The notes beneath the pieces were generated by a model. The model was given only the letters and a program-made list of their open reading frames with translations. It had not been told where the DNA came from and ran no database searches. Made by a program: the position numbers and the translations under genes. This document shows, one piece after another, positions 25,960 through 33,063 of a stretch of DNA of 64,000 nt (position 1 is its first letter; each line of letters opens with the position of its first letter). This stretch comes from Oscillospiraceae bacterium (GTDB lineage: Bacteria > Bacillota > Clostridia > Oscillospirales > Oscillospiraceae), in assembly GCA_021768185.1 (NCBI GenBank), contig JAETNP010000014.1:1-64000 (forward strand). The letters are read 5' to 3'.

Positions 25960-25987
25960 ATGATGGCGGAAAAAGGAGGCGTTTTTT

Positions 25988-26485
25988 ATGAGAATTTTCG
26001 GTCTGGTCCAGGACTCCATTGTGGACGGTCCCGGCTTTCGGTTTTCCTGCTTTGTCCAGGGCTGCCCCCACCACTGCCCCGGGTGCCACAACCCCGACAG
26101 CCACGACCCCGCCGGCGGCCGGGAGATGACAGTGGACGAGGTGGCCAAAGAACTGCTGAAAAATCCCCTCACCGACGGCCTGACCCTCTCCGGCGGCGAC
26201 CCCTTCGCCCAGCCGGAGGACTGCCTCGCCCTGGCGAAGATCGCCCACAAGCACAAGCTGAACGTCTGGGCCTATTCCGGCTGGACCTTTGAGTACCTGC
26301 GGGACCAGGGGACCCAGGCCCAGCGGGCGCTGCTGGAGGAAATCGACGTGCTGATCGACGGCCCCTTTATCCTGGAGCAGCGGACTTTGGCCCTGCCCTG
26401 GCGGGGCAGCAGGAACCAGCGGGTCATCGACGTCCCCGCCTCCCTGGCGGCGGGAGAGGCTGTGATTATCCCTGACGAGCGCTAA
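25988..26485 (+). CDS. nrdG: Anaerobic ribonucleoside-triphosphate reductase activating protein
   Basis: A 165-aa radical-SAM enzyme that generates the glycyl radical on NrdD for anaerobic dNTP synthesis. The cluster motif is in QGCPHHCPGCHN (Cx3Cx2C), followed by TLSGGDPFAQ. ATG behind AAAAGGAGG. Normal length for NrdG. nrdD is not adjacent, so the gene is expressed on its own from the promoter and hairpin-rich leader described above. Confidence 0.93.
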   Translation: MRIFGLVQDSIVDGPGFRFSCFVQGCPHHCPGCHNPDSHDPAGGREMTVDEVAKELLKNPLTDGLTLSGGDPFAQPEDCLALAKIAHKHKLNVWAYSGWTFEYLRDQGTQAQRALLEEIDVLIDGPFILEQRTLALPWRGSRNQRVIDVPASLAAGEAVIIPDER

Positions 26486-26513
26486 AACGCTGTGCTTCCT
26501 GCCTAAATTTTTG

Positions 26514-26542
26514 TAGACAACGGGGAGGTGTTATGGTACAAT
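26514..26542 (+). promoter_or_regulatory. Promoter of the adenine deaminase gene
   Basis: TAGACA (26514-26519) and TACAAT (26537-26542), 17-nt spacing. No purine riboswitch was seen in the 85-nt leader. Confidence 0.6.
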
Positions 26543-26627
26543 AGCCAAAAGGCGGCAAAACCATATGCGGCCTGTTTCTTTTTATCCATTTATCCCATTC
26601 ACCCACACGGAAAAGGAGGATTTCTCT

Positions 26628-28355
26628 ATGGGAGCTGAGAGCTATACCGGCAGGATCAACCGCAAGCTGAGCAAGAAGCTGCGGATCGTAGAGGTAGCCG
26701 CCGGGCGGGAAAAAGCGGACCTGGTTCTGAAAAACACCACCTACGTCAACGTCTTCTCCAACGAGCTCTGCCATGGAGATATCGCCGTGGCGGAGGGCCT
26801 TATCGTGGGCATGGGGGAGTACAGCGGCCGGCAGGAATTCGATATGGCCGGAAAGATCGTCCTCCCCGGCTTCATCGACGCCCACATCCATCTGGAGAGC
26901 GCCATGGTCTCCCCCCGGGAGTTCGTCAAGGCGGTGCTGCCCCATGGCACCACCACCGTCGTCACCGACCCCCACGAGATCGCCAACGTCATGGGGGCCG
27001 ACGGCATCGAGTACATGCTGCAAGCCACCGAGGGCCTGCCGGTGGACGTGCGCTTCATGCTGCCTTCCTGCGTCCCTGCCACCCCCATGGACGAGAGCGG
27101 CGCGGTGCTGGACTACCGGACCATCGACTCCTTCTACGATCATCCCCGGGTTCAGGGACTGGCGGAGATGATGAACTACCCCGGCGTCATCGGCGCGGAC
27201 CCCCAGGTCATCGAGAAGATCGTGGCCGCCCAGGCCCACCACAAGAAGATCGACGGTCACGCCCCCGGCCTCACGGGCGCCGACCTCAACGCCTACATCG
27301 CCGCCGGGGTCTACTCCGACCACGAGTGCTCCGACCCCGCCGACGCCATCGCCAAGCTGGAGCGGGGCCAGTTCATCATGATCCGGGAGGGCACCGCCGC
27401 CCGAAATTTGCAGGCCCTGCTGCCCCTGCTGACGGAGAAGTACGCGGACCGGTGCATGTTCTGCTGCGACGACAAGCACCCCAGCGACCTGTTGGAAAAG
27501 GGGCATATCGACTTCAACATCCGGGAGGCCATCCGCCAGGGGGTGGACCCCATCGTGGCGGTGAAGGTGGCCTGCCACCACGCGGCCCGGTACTTCCTGC
27601 TGAACAACCGGGGGGCCATCGCCCCGGGATACCTGGCGGACTTCGTGGTCATCGACAATTTCCAGGACTTCAACATCCTGCAAGTCTTCAAGAAGGGCGA
27701 GGAGATGTACGACGGCAAGGCCGTCCGGGACTTCGCCGCCCCGGAGATCGACCCCTACCTGGCGGAGAAGGCCCACGACACCTTCCACCTTTCCCGGCTG
27801 ACGGCGGAGGACTTCGCCGAACGGCGGCCCCGGGGCATCATCGGCATGGTGCCCGGGGAGATCGTCACCGTGGACCAGGGCTACTCCGATCACATCGACG
27901 CCGAGTGGGACATTCTCAAAATCGCCGTCATCGAGCGCCACAAGCACACCCGCCATATCGGCATCGGCTACCTCCAGGGCTACGGCCTCAAGCGGGGCGC
28001 GGTGGCTACCAGCGTCTCCCACGACTCCCATAACATCATCGTGGTGGGGGCCAATGAGGAGGACATGGCCGCCGCCGCCAACCGGGTGGCCGAGAACAAG
28101 GGCGGCATTGTGGTCATGGAGAACGGCGAGCTGAAAGGCGAGGTGGTCCTGGCCATCGCGGGCCTCATGAGCGACGACACCCTGGAGCACGTGAACCGTG
28201 ACCTGGAAGCGGCCAAGGACGCCGCCTTCGCCCTGGGGGTCAACCGGGAGATCGACCCCTTCATGACCCTCAGCTTCATGTCCCTGCCGGTGATCCCCAC
28301 CCTGCGCCTCACCACCCGGGGCGTCATCGACGTGGCGAAGCAGCAGTACATTTAA
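26628..28355 (+). CDS. ade: Adenine deaminase
   Basis: A 575-aa amidohydrolase converting adenine to hypoxanthine and ammonia in purine salvage. Metal-binding HIHLES follows the PGFIDA strand; TVVTDPHEIANVMG and FCCDDKHPSDLL are signatures of the adenine deaminase (Ade) family rather than of AMP/adenosine deaminase. The frame stays open to 26565, but ATG 26628 has AAGGAGGA seven bases upstream. Full length, with a C-terminal GGIVVMENGE region typical of the family. Probably monocistronic. Confidence 0.94.
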   Translation: MGAESYTGRINRKLSKKLRIVEVAAGREKADLVLKNTTYVNVFSNELCHGDIAVAEGLIVGMGEYSGRQEFDMAGKIVLPGFIDAHIHLESAMVSPREFVKAVLPHGTTTVVTDPHEIANVMGADGIEYMLQATEGLPVDVRFMLPSCVPATPMDESGAVLDYRTIDSFYDHPRVQGLAEMMNYPGVIGADPQVIEKIVAAQAHHKKIDGHAPGLTGADLNAYIAAGVYSDHECSDPADAIAKLERGQFIMIREGTAARNLQALLPLLTEKYADRCMFCCDDKHPSDLLEKGHIDFNIREAIRQGVDPIVAVKVACHHAARYFLLNNRGAIAPGYLADFVVIDNFQDFNILQVFKKGEEMYDGKAVRDFAAPEIDPYLAEKAHDTFHLSRLTAEDFAERRPRGIIGMVPGEIVTVDQGYSDHIDAEWDILKIAVIERHKHTRHIGIGYLQGYGLKRGAVATSVSHDSHNIIVVGANEEDMAAAANRVAENKGGIVVMENGELKGEVVLAIAGLMSDDTLEHVNRDLEAAKDAAFALGVNREIDPFMTLSFMSLPVIPTLRLTTRGVIDVAKQQYI

Positions 28356-28394
28356 GAAAGTGTCGGAGAAACCGCGCTCAGGGTCGATAAGGTC

Positions 28395-28422
28395 TTGACA
28401 TTTCCCTATAATACGATATAAT
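28395..28422 (+). promoter_or_regulatory. Promoter of the DegV gene
   Basis: TTGACA (28395-28400) and TATAAT (28417-28422) with 16-nt spacing, both consensus. Confidence 0.75.
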
Positions 28423-28456
28423 CTTGTTAACCATATTACTTGAGGCGGTTTTTGAG

Positions 28457-29290
28457 ATGACGTACAGATTGATCTGCGACAGCTGCACCGATCTTCCCTC
28501 CGAGCTGGGTGCGGACCCCCATGTAAAAAAAGTCCCCCTGACGATTCAGGTGGGGCCTGAGACCGTGGTGGACGGGGAGGATTTCCGGCAGGGAGAGCTG
28601 CTCCAGAAGATGCGGGCCTGGCCCGACGCGCCCAAGACGGCCTGCCCGTCTCCCTCCAAGTACCTGGAGCAGTTCCTGGAGGAGGGAGACAGCTACGTGA
28701 TTACCCTGTCCGGACTGCTGTCCGGCTCCTACAACGCCGCTATGCAGGCACGGGCCATCTATCAGGAAGAGGGCGGCAAAGGGAACGTCCACGTGTTCAA
28801 CTCCCGGTCCGCCTCCGCGGGGCAGGCGCAGATCGCCCTGCTGGTCCGGGAGCTCGCCGGACGGGGTCTGCCCTTCGCCCAGGTGGTGGAGCAGACGGAA
28901 GCCTATATCGCCCGGATGCAGACCATGTTCGTCCTGGAGAATCTGGATAATCTCCGCAAGAACGGCCGCCTGACCCGGATGCAGGCACTGGTGACCGGGG
29001 CTTTGCGGGTCAAGCTCCTGTGCGGGGCCACCCGGGAGGGGGAGATCCAAAAGCTGGGACAGGGCCTGTCCATCCGGCAGACCCTGGCGAAGATGGTCTC
29101 CCGTATGGCGGAGGACCCGGGCCACGCGGAGCGGCGGCTGGTGATCGCCCACTGCAACTGCCGGGAGCGTGCGGAGACCGTCCGGGAGATGATCCAGAAC
29201 CGCTGCCGGTTCGGGGAAATCCTGATCGTGCCTACCGGCGGCATCTCCACGGTGTACGCCGACGACGGCGGCATCGTGGCCGCGTATTGA
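28457..29290 (+). CDS. DegV family fatty acid-binding protein
   Basis: A 277-aa protein with the two-domain DegV fold. The N-terminal ICDSCTDLP, the middle TLSGLLSGSYNAAMQAR, and the FVLENLDNLRKNGRLTRMQAL region match the family, which binds long-chain acyl groups and serves as FakB in the fatty-acid kinase system. Whether this paralogue serves FakA cannot be told. ATG at 28457 with GAGGCGG upstream. Single gene ending at a strong terminator. Confidence 0.9.
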   Translation: MTYRLICDSCTDLPSELGADPHVKKVPLTIQVGPETVVDGEDFRQGELLQKMRAWPDAPKTACPSPSKYLEQFLEEGDSYVITLSGLLSGSYNAAMQARAIYQEEGGKGNVHVFNSRSASAGQAQIALLVRELAGRGLPFAQVVEQTEAYIARMQTMFVLENLDNLRKNGRLTRMQALVTGALRVKLLCGATREGEIQKLGQGLSIRQTLAKMVSRMAEDPGHAERRLVIAHCNCRERAETVREMIQNRCRFGEILIVPTGGISTVYADDGGIVAAY

Positions 29291-29298
29291 CAAAAGAC

Positions 29299-29335
29299 AG
29301 GCCCCGGCGCGGAAGCGCCGGGGCCTCATCTGTTT
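29299..29335 (+). terminator. Terminator after the DegV gene
   Basis: AGGCCCCGGCGC/GCGCCGGGGCCT with a GGAA loop, followed by CATCTGTTTTT. Confidence 0.88.
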
Positions 29336-29343
29336 TTCCACGC

Positions 29344-29372
29344 TTGACAAACCAACGCCTTCGCTTTATAAT
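29344..29372 (+). promoter_or_regulatory. Promoter of putative antitoxin RNA
   Basis: Full consensus TTGACA (29344-29349) and TATAAT (29367-29372) with a 17-nt spacer, pointing into the 3' part of the small-peptide gene on the other strand. Confidence 0.78.
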
Positions 29373-29378
29373 AAAAAC

Positions 29379-29468
29379 AGAAGGGCGTCGCTGCGGCGGT
29401 CAGCCCACGTTATCTGTCAACAAAACGTTGACCGCTCGGGGGCTATCCGGGCGGTCAACACGCTTTTG
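29379..29468 (+). ncRNA. Putative antisense (antitoxin) RNA
   Basis: Transcription from the consensus promoter at 29344 would begin near 29379 and end after the hairpin GTTGACCGC/GCGGTCAAC (29427-29459) at a TTTT run near 29467, giving an RNA of about 90 nt. It is complementary to the 3' end of the small-peptide mRNA, including its stop codon. The same hairpin can serve as the terminator of the opposing transcript (GTTTTG follows it on the minus strand). Confidence 0.55.
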
Positions 29469-29541
29469 TGGTAAGTAACATCATCGTCAATGCCGCAAAA
29501 AATAATATTCGCAGCATCTGGATAACTGTTTTTCTCCACAT
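29455..29541 (-). CDS. 28-aa hydrophobic peptide, type I toxin-like
   Basis: Reading from ATG at 29541, the peptide begins MWRKTVIQMLRILFFAA and ends LTMMLLTTKAC. It has a basic N-terminus and one transmembrane stretch, the profile of type I toxins (Fst/TxpA/BsrG class by architecture, not by detected homology). GGGGGGTGA lies 6 nt upstream as a strong ribosome site. Transcription from the minus-strand promoter at 29638-29666 would give a ~90-nt 5' UTR with a hairpin (29615-29631) and the long inverted-repeat arm, able to mask translation. It is flanked by DegV and deaminase genes and separated from them by their own terminator or promoter. Confidence 0.55.
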   Translation of the reverse strand: MWRKTVIQMLRILFFAALTMMLLTTKAC

Positions 29542-29637
29542 TCACATCACCCCCCTCGAAAAATTTCGCCGGGGAAGTGAGCTGACCGCCTTATATGCAG
29601 CGACGCCTTCTGTCCCATCTGGAGGATGGGCATATTT

Positions 29638-29666
29638 ATTATAGCTTACTTACATAATTCTGTCAA
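29638..29666 (-). promoter_or_regulatory. Promoter of the toxin-like mRNA
   Basis: Minus-strand TTGACA (29661-29666) and TATAAT (29638-29643), exact consensus with 17-nt spacing; start near 29631. Confidence 0.75.
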
Positions 29667-29682
29667 TTCCCCCATTTTCCCC

Positions 29683-29711
29683 TTGCTTTTTCCCCCAAAT
29701 CCCGCTATACT
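29683..29711 (+). promoter_or_regulatory. Promoter of the deaminase gene
   Basis: TTGCTT (29683-29688) and TATACT (29706-29711), 17-nt spacing, 35 nt before the start. Confidence 0.6.
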
Positions 29712-29745
29712 GAAAGCGAAATCATTGCTTGAGGAGGGCGGGCCC

Positions 29746-30231
29746 ATGGAGCGCGTCAGCAAAGAGAACTACTACCTGGATATTGCGGAAACCGTCATCG
29801 GCCGGGCCACCTGCCTGCGCCGCTGCTATGGCGCGATCATCGTCAAGAACGATGAGATCATCTCCACCGGCTATAACGGCGCGCCCCGGGGACGGAAAAA
29901 CTGCGTGGATATAGGCCGCTGCACCCGGACGGAAATGAACGTCCCCCAGGGCCAACGCTACGAGCTGTGCCGCTCCGTCCACGCCGAGGCCAACGCCATC
30001 ATCTCCGCCGCCCGGCGGGACATGGTGGGCGGAACCCTCTATCTGGCCGGGAAGGACGCGGCTACCGGCCAGCTCCTCCACGACACCTCCTCCTGCTCCA
30101 TGTGCCGCCGCCTGATTATCAACGCCGGACTTGCCAAGGTCATCTGCCGCACGGGTCCCGGCACCTATAGCGTCACCGACGTCCGGGATTGGATCTACGG
30201 CGACGATACCCTGCCTGTAGAGCAGGCTTGA
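29746..30231 (+). CDS. dCMP deaminase family protein (ComEB-like)
   Basis: A 161-aa cytidine/deoxycytidylate deaminase-fold protein. Zinc-binding residues are the HAE of SVHAEANAI and the two cysteines of SSCSMCRR; STGYNGAPRG is the usual nucleotide-site segment. dCMP deaminase would make dUMP for thymidylate synthesis; ComEB-type proteins share the fold, so the exact substrate is likely but not certain. ATG at 29746 behind GAGGAGG, although the frame is open to 29626. Confidence 0.88.
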   Translation: MERVSKENYYLDIAETVIGRATCLRRCYGAIIVKNDEIISTGYNGAPRGRKNCVDIGRCTRTEMNVPQGQRYELCRSVHAEANAIISAARRDMVGGTLYLAGKDAATGQLLHDTSSCSMCRRLIINAGLAKVICRTGPGTYSVTDVRDWIYGDDTLPVEQA

Positions 30232-30246
30232 CATTCTTAATATGGA

Positions 30247-30279
30247 AGAGCCGCCGGACATTTTGTCCGGCGGCTCTTT
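30247..30279. terminator. Bidirectional terminator
   Basis: AGAGCCGCCGGACA and GTCCGGCGGCTCT flank TTTT, between the deaminase gene and the convergent Xre gene. Confidence 0.85.
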
Positions 30280-30282
30280 GCG

Positions 30283-30609
30283 CTACAGGTCCTGCTCCGA
30301 CAGCCAGGTCAGAAAGCTCCGGGCCAGGTTCAGCTGCTTTTCGTCCATATTCCGCAGCAGCTCCGCCACGTTCTTCCAGCCGCCGTCCTCGTGCCGGGCC
30401 GTGCCCACCAGGAATTCATCCGGCGTGGTCTCCAGGGCAATGGCAATTCGCATGACAACCTCGGTGGAGGGGATAGAGACCGCGCGTTCAATATTGGACA
30501 TATATTTCTCGCCAATTTCTGCCCGTTCAGCAACCTTTGCCTGCGTCAGATTCATCCGTTTCCTCCGTTTGGCAATCCTCTTCCCGATCTGAGAATAATC
30601 AAGTTCCAT
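30283..30609 (-). CDS. Xre-family helix-turn-helix regulator
   Basis: A 108-aa protein with an N-terminal Cro/C1-type HTH (IGKRIAKRRKRMNLTQAKVA, then MSNIERAVSIPS) and a ~40-residue C-terminal helical tail. It is divergent from a 66-aa unknown gene whose promoter lies 80 nt away, a common pairing in clostridia, so it may regulate that gene and itself. The ATG at 30609 has AAAGGAGGAG upstream. Confidence 0.88.
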   Translation of the reverse strand: MELDYSQIGKRIAKRRKRMNLTQAKVAERAEIGEKYMSNIERAVSIPSTEVVMRIAIALETTPDEFLVGTARHEDGGWKNVAELLRNMDEKQLNLARSFLTWLSEQDL

Positions 30610-30686
30610 TTAATCTCCTCCTTTTCTAGGAATATGATAAGGAGAAGGATTCCCAATTAAAAACATATTTATAGTTCTTTACCCAC

Positions 30687-30715
30687 TTGACATGACTAAA
30701 GTTGACTATTATAAT
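30687..30715 (+). promoter_or_regulatory. Promoter of the 66-aa gene
   Basis: TTGACA (30687-30692) and TATAAT (30710-30715) with 17-nt spacing; a second TTGACT lies inside the spacer. Confidence 0.72.
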
Positions 30716-30745
30716 AGGAAATCATACCACTGGAGGGGGAACGCT

Positions 30746-30946
30746 ATGTATAAGAAAATGTATTTCTGCCTGTTCAACGCCATCACGGACGCGCTGGGCG
30801 TGCTGGAAAAGGGAAACATCTGGGATGCAAAACGCCTGCTGATGGAAGCCCAGTGCGCGGCAGAAGAAATGTACATTTCCGCCGAAAATGACGAGGAAAG
30901 CAGCCAGATTGTTGAGATTTTTGGAGAAACTGGCGAAAGCCAATAA
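30746..30946 (+). CDS. Small conserved-type protein of unknown function
   Basis: A 66-aa soluble helical protein (MYKKMYFCLFNAITDALG, ending in an acidic tail). ATG at 30746 behind TGGAGGGGG; the longer open frame to 30692 starts inside the promoter and is rejected. The helical GNIWDAKRLLMEAQ segment resembles small proteins often found next to Xre regulators. No function is assigned. Confidence 0.75.
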   Translation: MYKKMYFCLFNAITDALGVLEKGNIWDAKRLLMEAQCAAEEMYISAENDEESSQIVEIFGETGESQ

Positions 30947-30952
30947 ATTCTC

Positions 30953-30981
30953 TTGACACCGTCCCCGCCTCGTGCTACAAT
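30953..30981 (+). promoter_or_regulatory. Promoter of the leuA-like T-box leader
   Basis: TTGACA (30953-30958) and TACAAT (30976-30981) with 17-nt spacing, directly after the upstream stop. Confidence 0.75.
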
Positions 30982-30987
30982 TTCAAA

Positions 30988-31278
30988 CAAGCAATTTTGC
31001 GAAATGCGTGGAAGGCGTTCAGTCAATGCGGGACCCTCTCAGAGAACCGGCGGGTGGTGCGAGCCGGGGTGGGCTGGATTGACGGCTGGCGCCGGAGCGG
31101 GGTACCCCAAAGGGAAAGCAATTTTCTCCGGTAGGGCGCCACGGGTTTGCCTCCGTTATCCGGGCAGGGGCTTGTTGGAGCCCTTTGAGCGCGCGTCCTG
31201 CGGGGCGCGAAACCGGGTGGTACCGCGGTAAGAAATTATCGTCCCGGGAGCAGTTACTCTGCTCCCGGGACGTTTTGT
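30988..31278 (+). promoter_or_regulatory. T-box leader upstream of the leuA-like gene
   Basis: The T-box sequence CCGGGTGGTACCGCGG is at 31213-31228, followed by the terminator CGTCCCGGGAGCAG/CTGCTCCCGGGACG with TTTTGTT (31240-31278). Stem I can be closed by GTCAAT/ATTGAC and contains an AGAGA bulge and GGTGG loop. The 3' strand next to the base reads GGGCTGG, compatible with a CTG (Leu) specifier, though a UGG (Trp) reading one base on is not excluded; Leu fits the gene better. Confidence 0.9.
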
Positions 31279-31321
31279 TATGTCCCAGCGGGAGCAAAAA
31301 AACCAAAAGGAGATCGAGTTT

Positions 31322-32725
31322 ATGAAAACCATTCAAATTTCCGACGTCACCCTGCGCATGGCGGAAGCCTCCGCCCTGAGCTTCAAGGAGCGGGTGGAGA
31401 TCGCCCGCACCCTGGACCGCCTGGGGGTGGACGAGATCGAGCTGCCCGCCCTCCGGGACGGCAAGGCCGGGGCCCTCAGCAACAAGACCATCGCCTCCGT
31501 GGTATCCTCCGCCCGTCTTTCCGCCGCCGCGGGCATGACCGCGGAGAGCGTGGAAGAGACCTGGGAGAGCGTGAAGGCGGCCCGCCAGGCGGTGCTTCAT
31601 ATTATGCTGCCCGCCTCCTCCGTTCAGATGGAATATCTGTGTCACAAGAAGGCTCCCGCCATTCTGGAGCTGGCAAAGGAGCTGACCGCCAGGGCCCGGT
31701 ACTATACCGAGCATGTCGCCTTCTCCGCTCTGGACGCCACCCGAGCGGACCCGGAGTTTCTCCGCCAGCTGACAGCCGCCGCCGCCGAGGCCGGCGCGGA
31801 GGCTGTGACGGTGTGTGACTCCGCGGGAATCATGACCCCTGATGAGTGCGCTGAATTCATCCGGGAACTCCGGGAGCAGGCGCCCGCTTTGCAGAAGGTC
31901 CGCCTGGGGGTGGAGCTCAGCGACGGCATGAAAATGGCCTCCGCCTGCGCCGCCGCCGCCGTGGACGCGGGCGCGGAGATGGTCAAGGCGTCCCTGACGC
32001 CCATGGGCGTGCCCTCCGTGCAGGATCTGGCGGCCTATCTGTCCGCGAGGGGCGAGGAGAAGGGCCTGCGGTGGAACCTGCGGACCACGGAGCTGAACCG
32101 TGCGGCGGGGCAGCTGCAATGGCTGATGCAGACCCAGCGCAGCGGGGGCTCTCCCTTTGACAGCGGCGTGGACGAGGGTACGCCCACCGTGTGCCTCACC
32201 GCCGGGGACGGCGTGGAGGAGGTGGTCAAGGTGGTGCGCCACCTGGGCTACGACCTCACCGAGGAGGATAACGCCAAAGTATACGAATCCTTCCAGCGCA
32301 TCGCCGCCAAGAAGCATTTTGTGAATACCCGGGAGCTGGACGCCATCGTGGCCAGCACGGCCATGCAGGTGCCGTCTACTTATCGGATCGTCAATTATGT
32401 TATTACCTGCGGCAATATGACTTCCGCCATGGCCAGTCTGACGCTGGAGAAGGACGGCGGGAGGCAGCAGGGCGTGTGCGCCGGCGACGGTCCCATTGAC
32501 GCGGCGTTTTTGGCCATTGAGCAGATTATTGGCCACCACTATGAGCTGGCAGATTATCAGATTCAGACCGTCACCGAGGGACGGGAGGCTATGGGATCCG
32601 CCCTGGTGAAGCTTCGCTCCAATGGAAAGCTCTATTCCGGCAACGGGATTTCCACGGACGTCATCGGCGCAAGTATCCGCGCCTATATCAGCGCCCTTAA
32701 TAAGATCGTCTACGAGGGGAATTAA
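31322..32725 (+). CDS. 2-isopropylmalate synthase homologue (LeuA2-like)
   Basis: A 467-aa DRE-TIM metallolyase superfamily protein. The N-terminal QISDVTLRMAEA strand, GVELSDGMKMA segment and a barrel of ~270 residues are followed by a C-terminal LeuA allosteric-like domain (about 350-467, ATMA-type fold with GDGPIDAAFLAIEQIIG). This layout matches alpha-isopropylmalate or citramalate/homocitrate synthases, but the usual HxH and DG motifs are diverged, so the acceptor is uncertain. ATG behind AAAAGGAGAT. The upstream T-box links it to amino-acid (probably leucine) supply. Confidence 0.8.
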   Translation: MKTIQISDVTLRMAEASALSFKERVEIARTLDRLGVDEIELPALRDGKAGALSNKTIASVVSSARLSAAAGMTAESVEETWESVKAARQAVLHIMLPASSVQMEYLCHKKAPAILELAKELTARARYYTEHVAFSALDATRADPEFLRQLTAAAAEAGAEAVTVCDSAGIMTPDECAEFIRELREQAPALQKVRLGVELSDGMKMASACAAAAVDAGAEMVKASLTPMGVPSVQDLAAYLSARGEEKGLRWNLRTTELNRAAGQLQWLMQTQRSGGSPFDSGVDEGTPTVCLTAGDGVEEVVKVVRHLGYDLTEEDNAKVYESFQRIAAKKHFVNTRELDAIVASTAMQVPSTYRIVNYVITCGNMTSAMASLTLEKDGGRQQGVCAGDGPIDAAFLAIEQIIGHHYELADYQIQTVTEGREAMGSALVKLRSNGKLYSGNGISTDVIGASIRAYISALNKIVYEGN

Positions 32726-32726
32726 C

Positions 32727-33052
32727 TTTGCCGCCCTCCGGGCGGCACGGGACTTGTTTCTATTTGCAACCCCGGTGAGTTCGCCCCGCCAGACGGTAGG
32801 GGTTGCCGACACGCACGCTGAAATAGACACTGGAGAGGAACGAAGCGGACGGCAGTCAGTTTAGACCAAACCGACTGTGCCTCGGGCGCAAAACTAAACT
32901 CCCCCGTAATTCAGGGATTCTTAAACCGCCAGGTTTAAGCGCGTTTTTGCCTACTTTTGCCGCGCGGCAAAAGTAGGCGCGGAGTCCGGGGGCGCGCAGC
33001 TCCCGGGCCAATTCAAGAAGAAATCCCCCCTCGCGCCGGAGGCGCGAAGAAA
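32727..33052 (+). repeat. Large interspersed element, copy C
   Basis: About 325 nt between the leuA-like gene and the acyl-CoA synthetase fusion. It starts with a GCCGCCC/GGGCGGC hairpin, continues with the conserved GAACGAAGCGGACGGCAGT core, the AAACCGCCAGGTTT and GCCTACTTTTGCC hairpins, and ends in a GCGCC/GGCGC hairpin just ahead of the next ribosome site. No separate promoter for the next gene is visible here. Confidence 0.78.
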
Positions 33053-33063
33053 GAGGTATCCAT

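Larger units (their letters stand above)
29377..29613. repeat. Long inverted repeat enclosing the toxin-like gene
   Basis: The left arm at 29377-29404 (GGGCGTCGCTGC then GGCGGTCAGC) is matched by the right arm at 29581-29613 (GCTGACCGCC, a six-base bulge TTATAT, then GCAGCGACGCC). The pairing spans about 27 bp with one bulged base and would tie together the 5' and 3' ends of the minus-strand transcript, as in long-range folds of type I toxin mRNAs. Confidence 0.8.
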
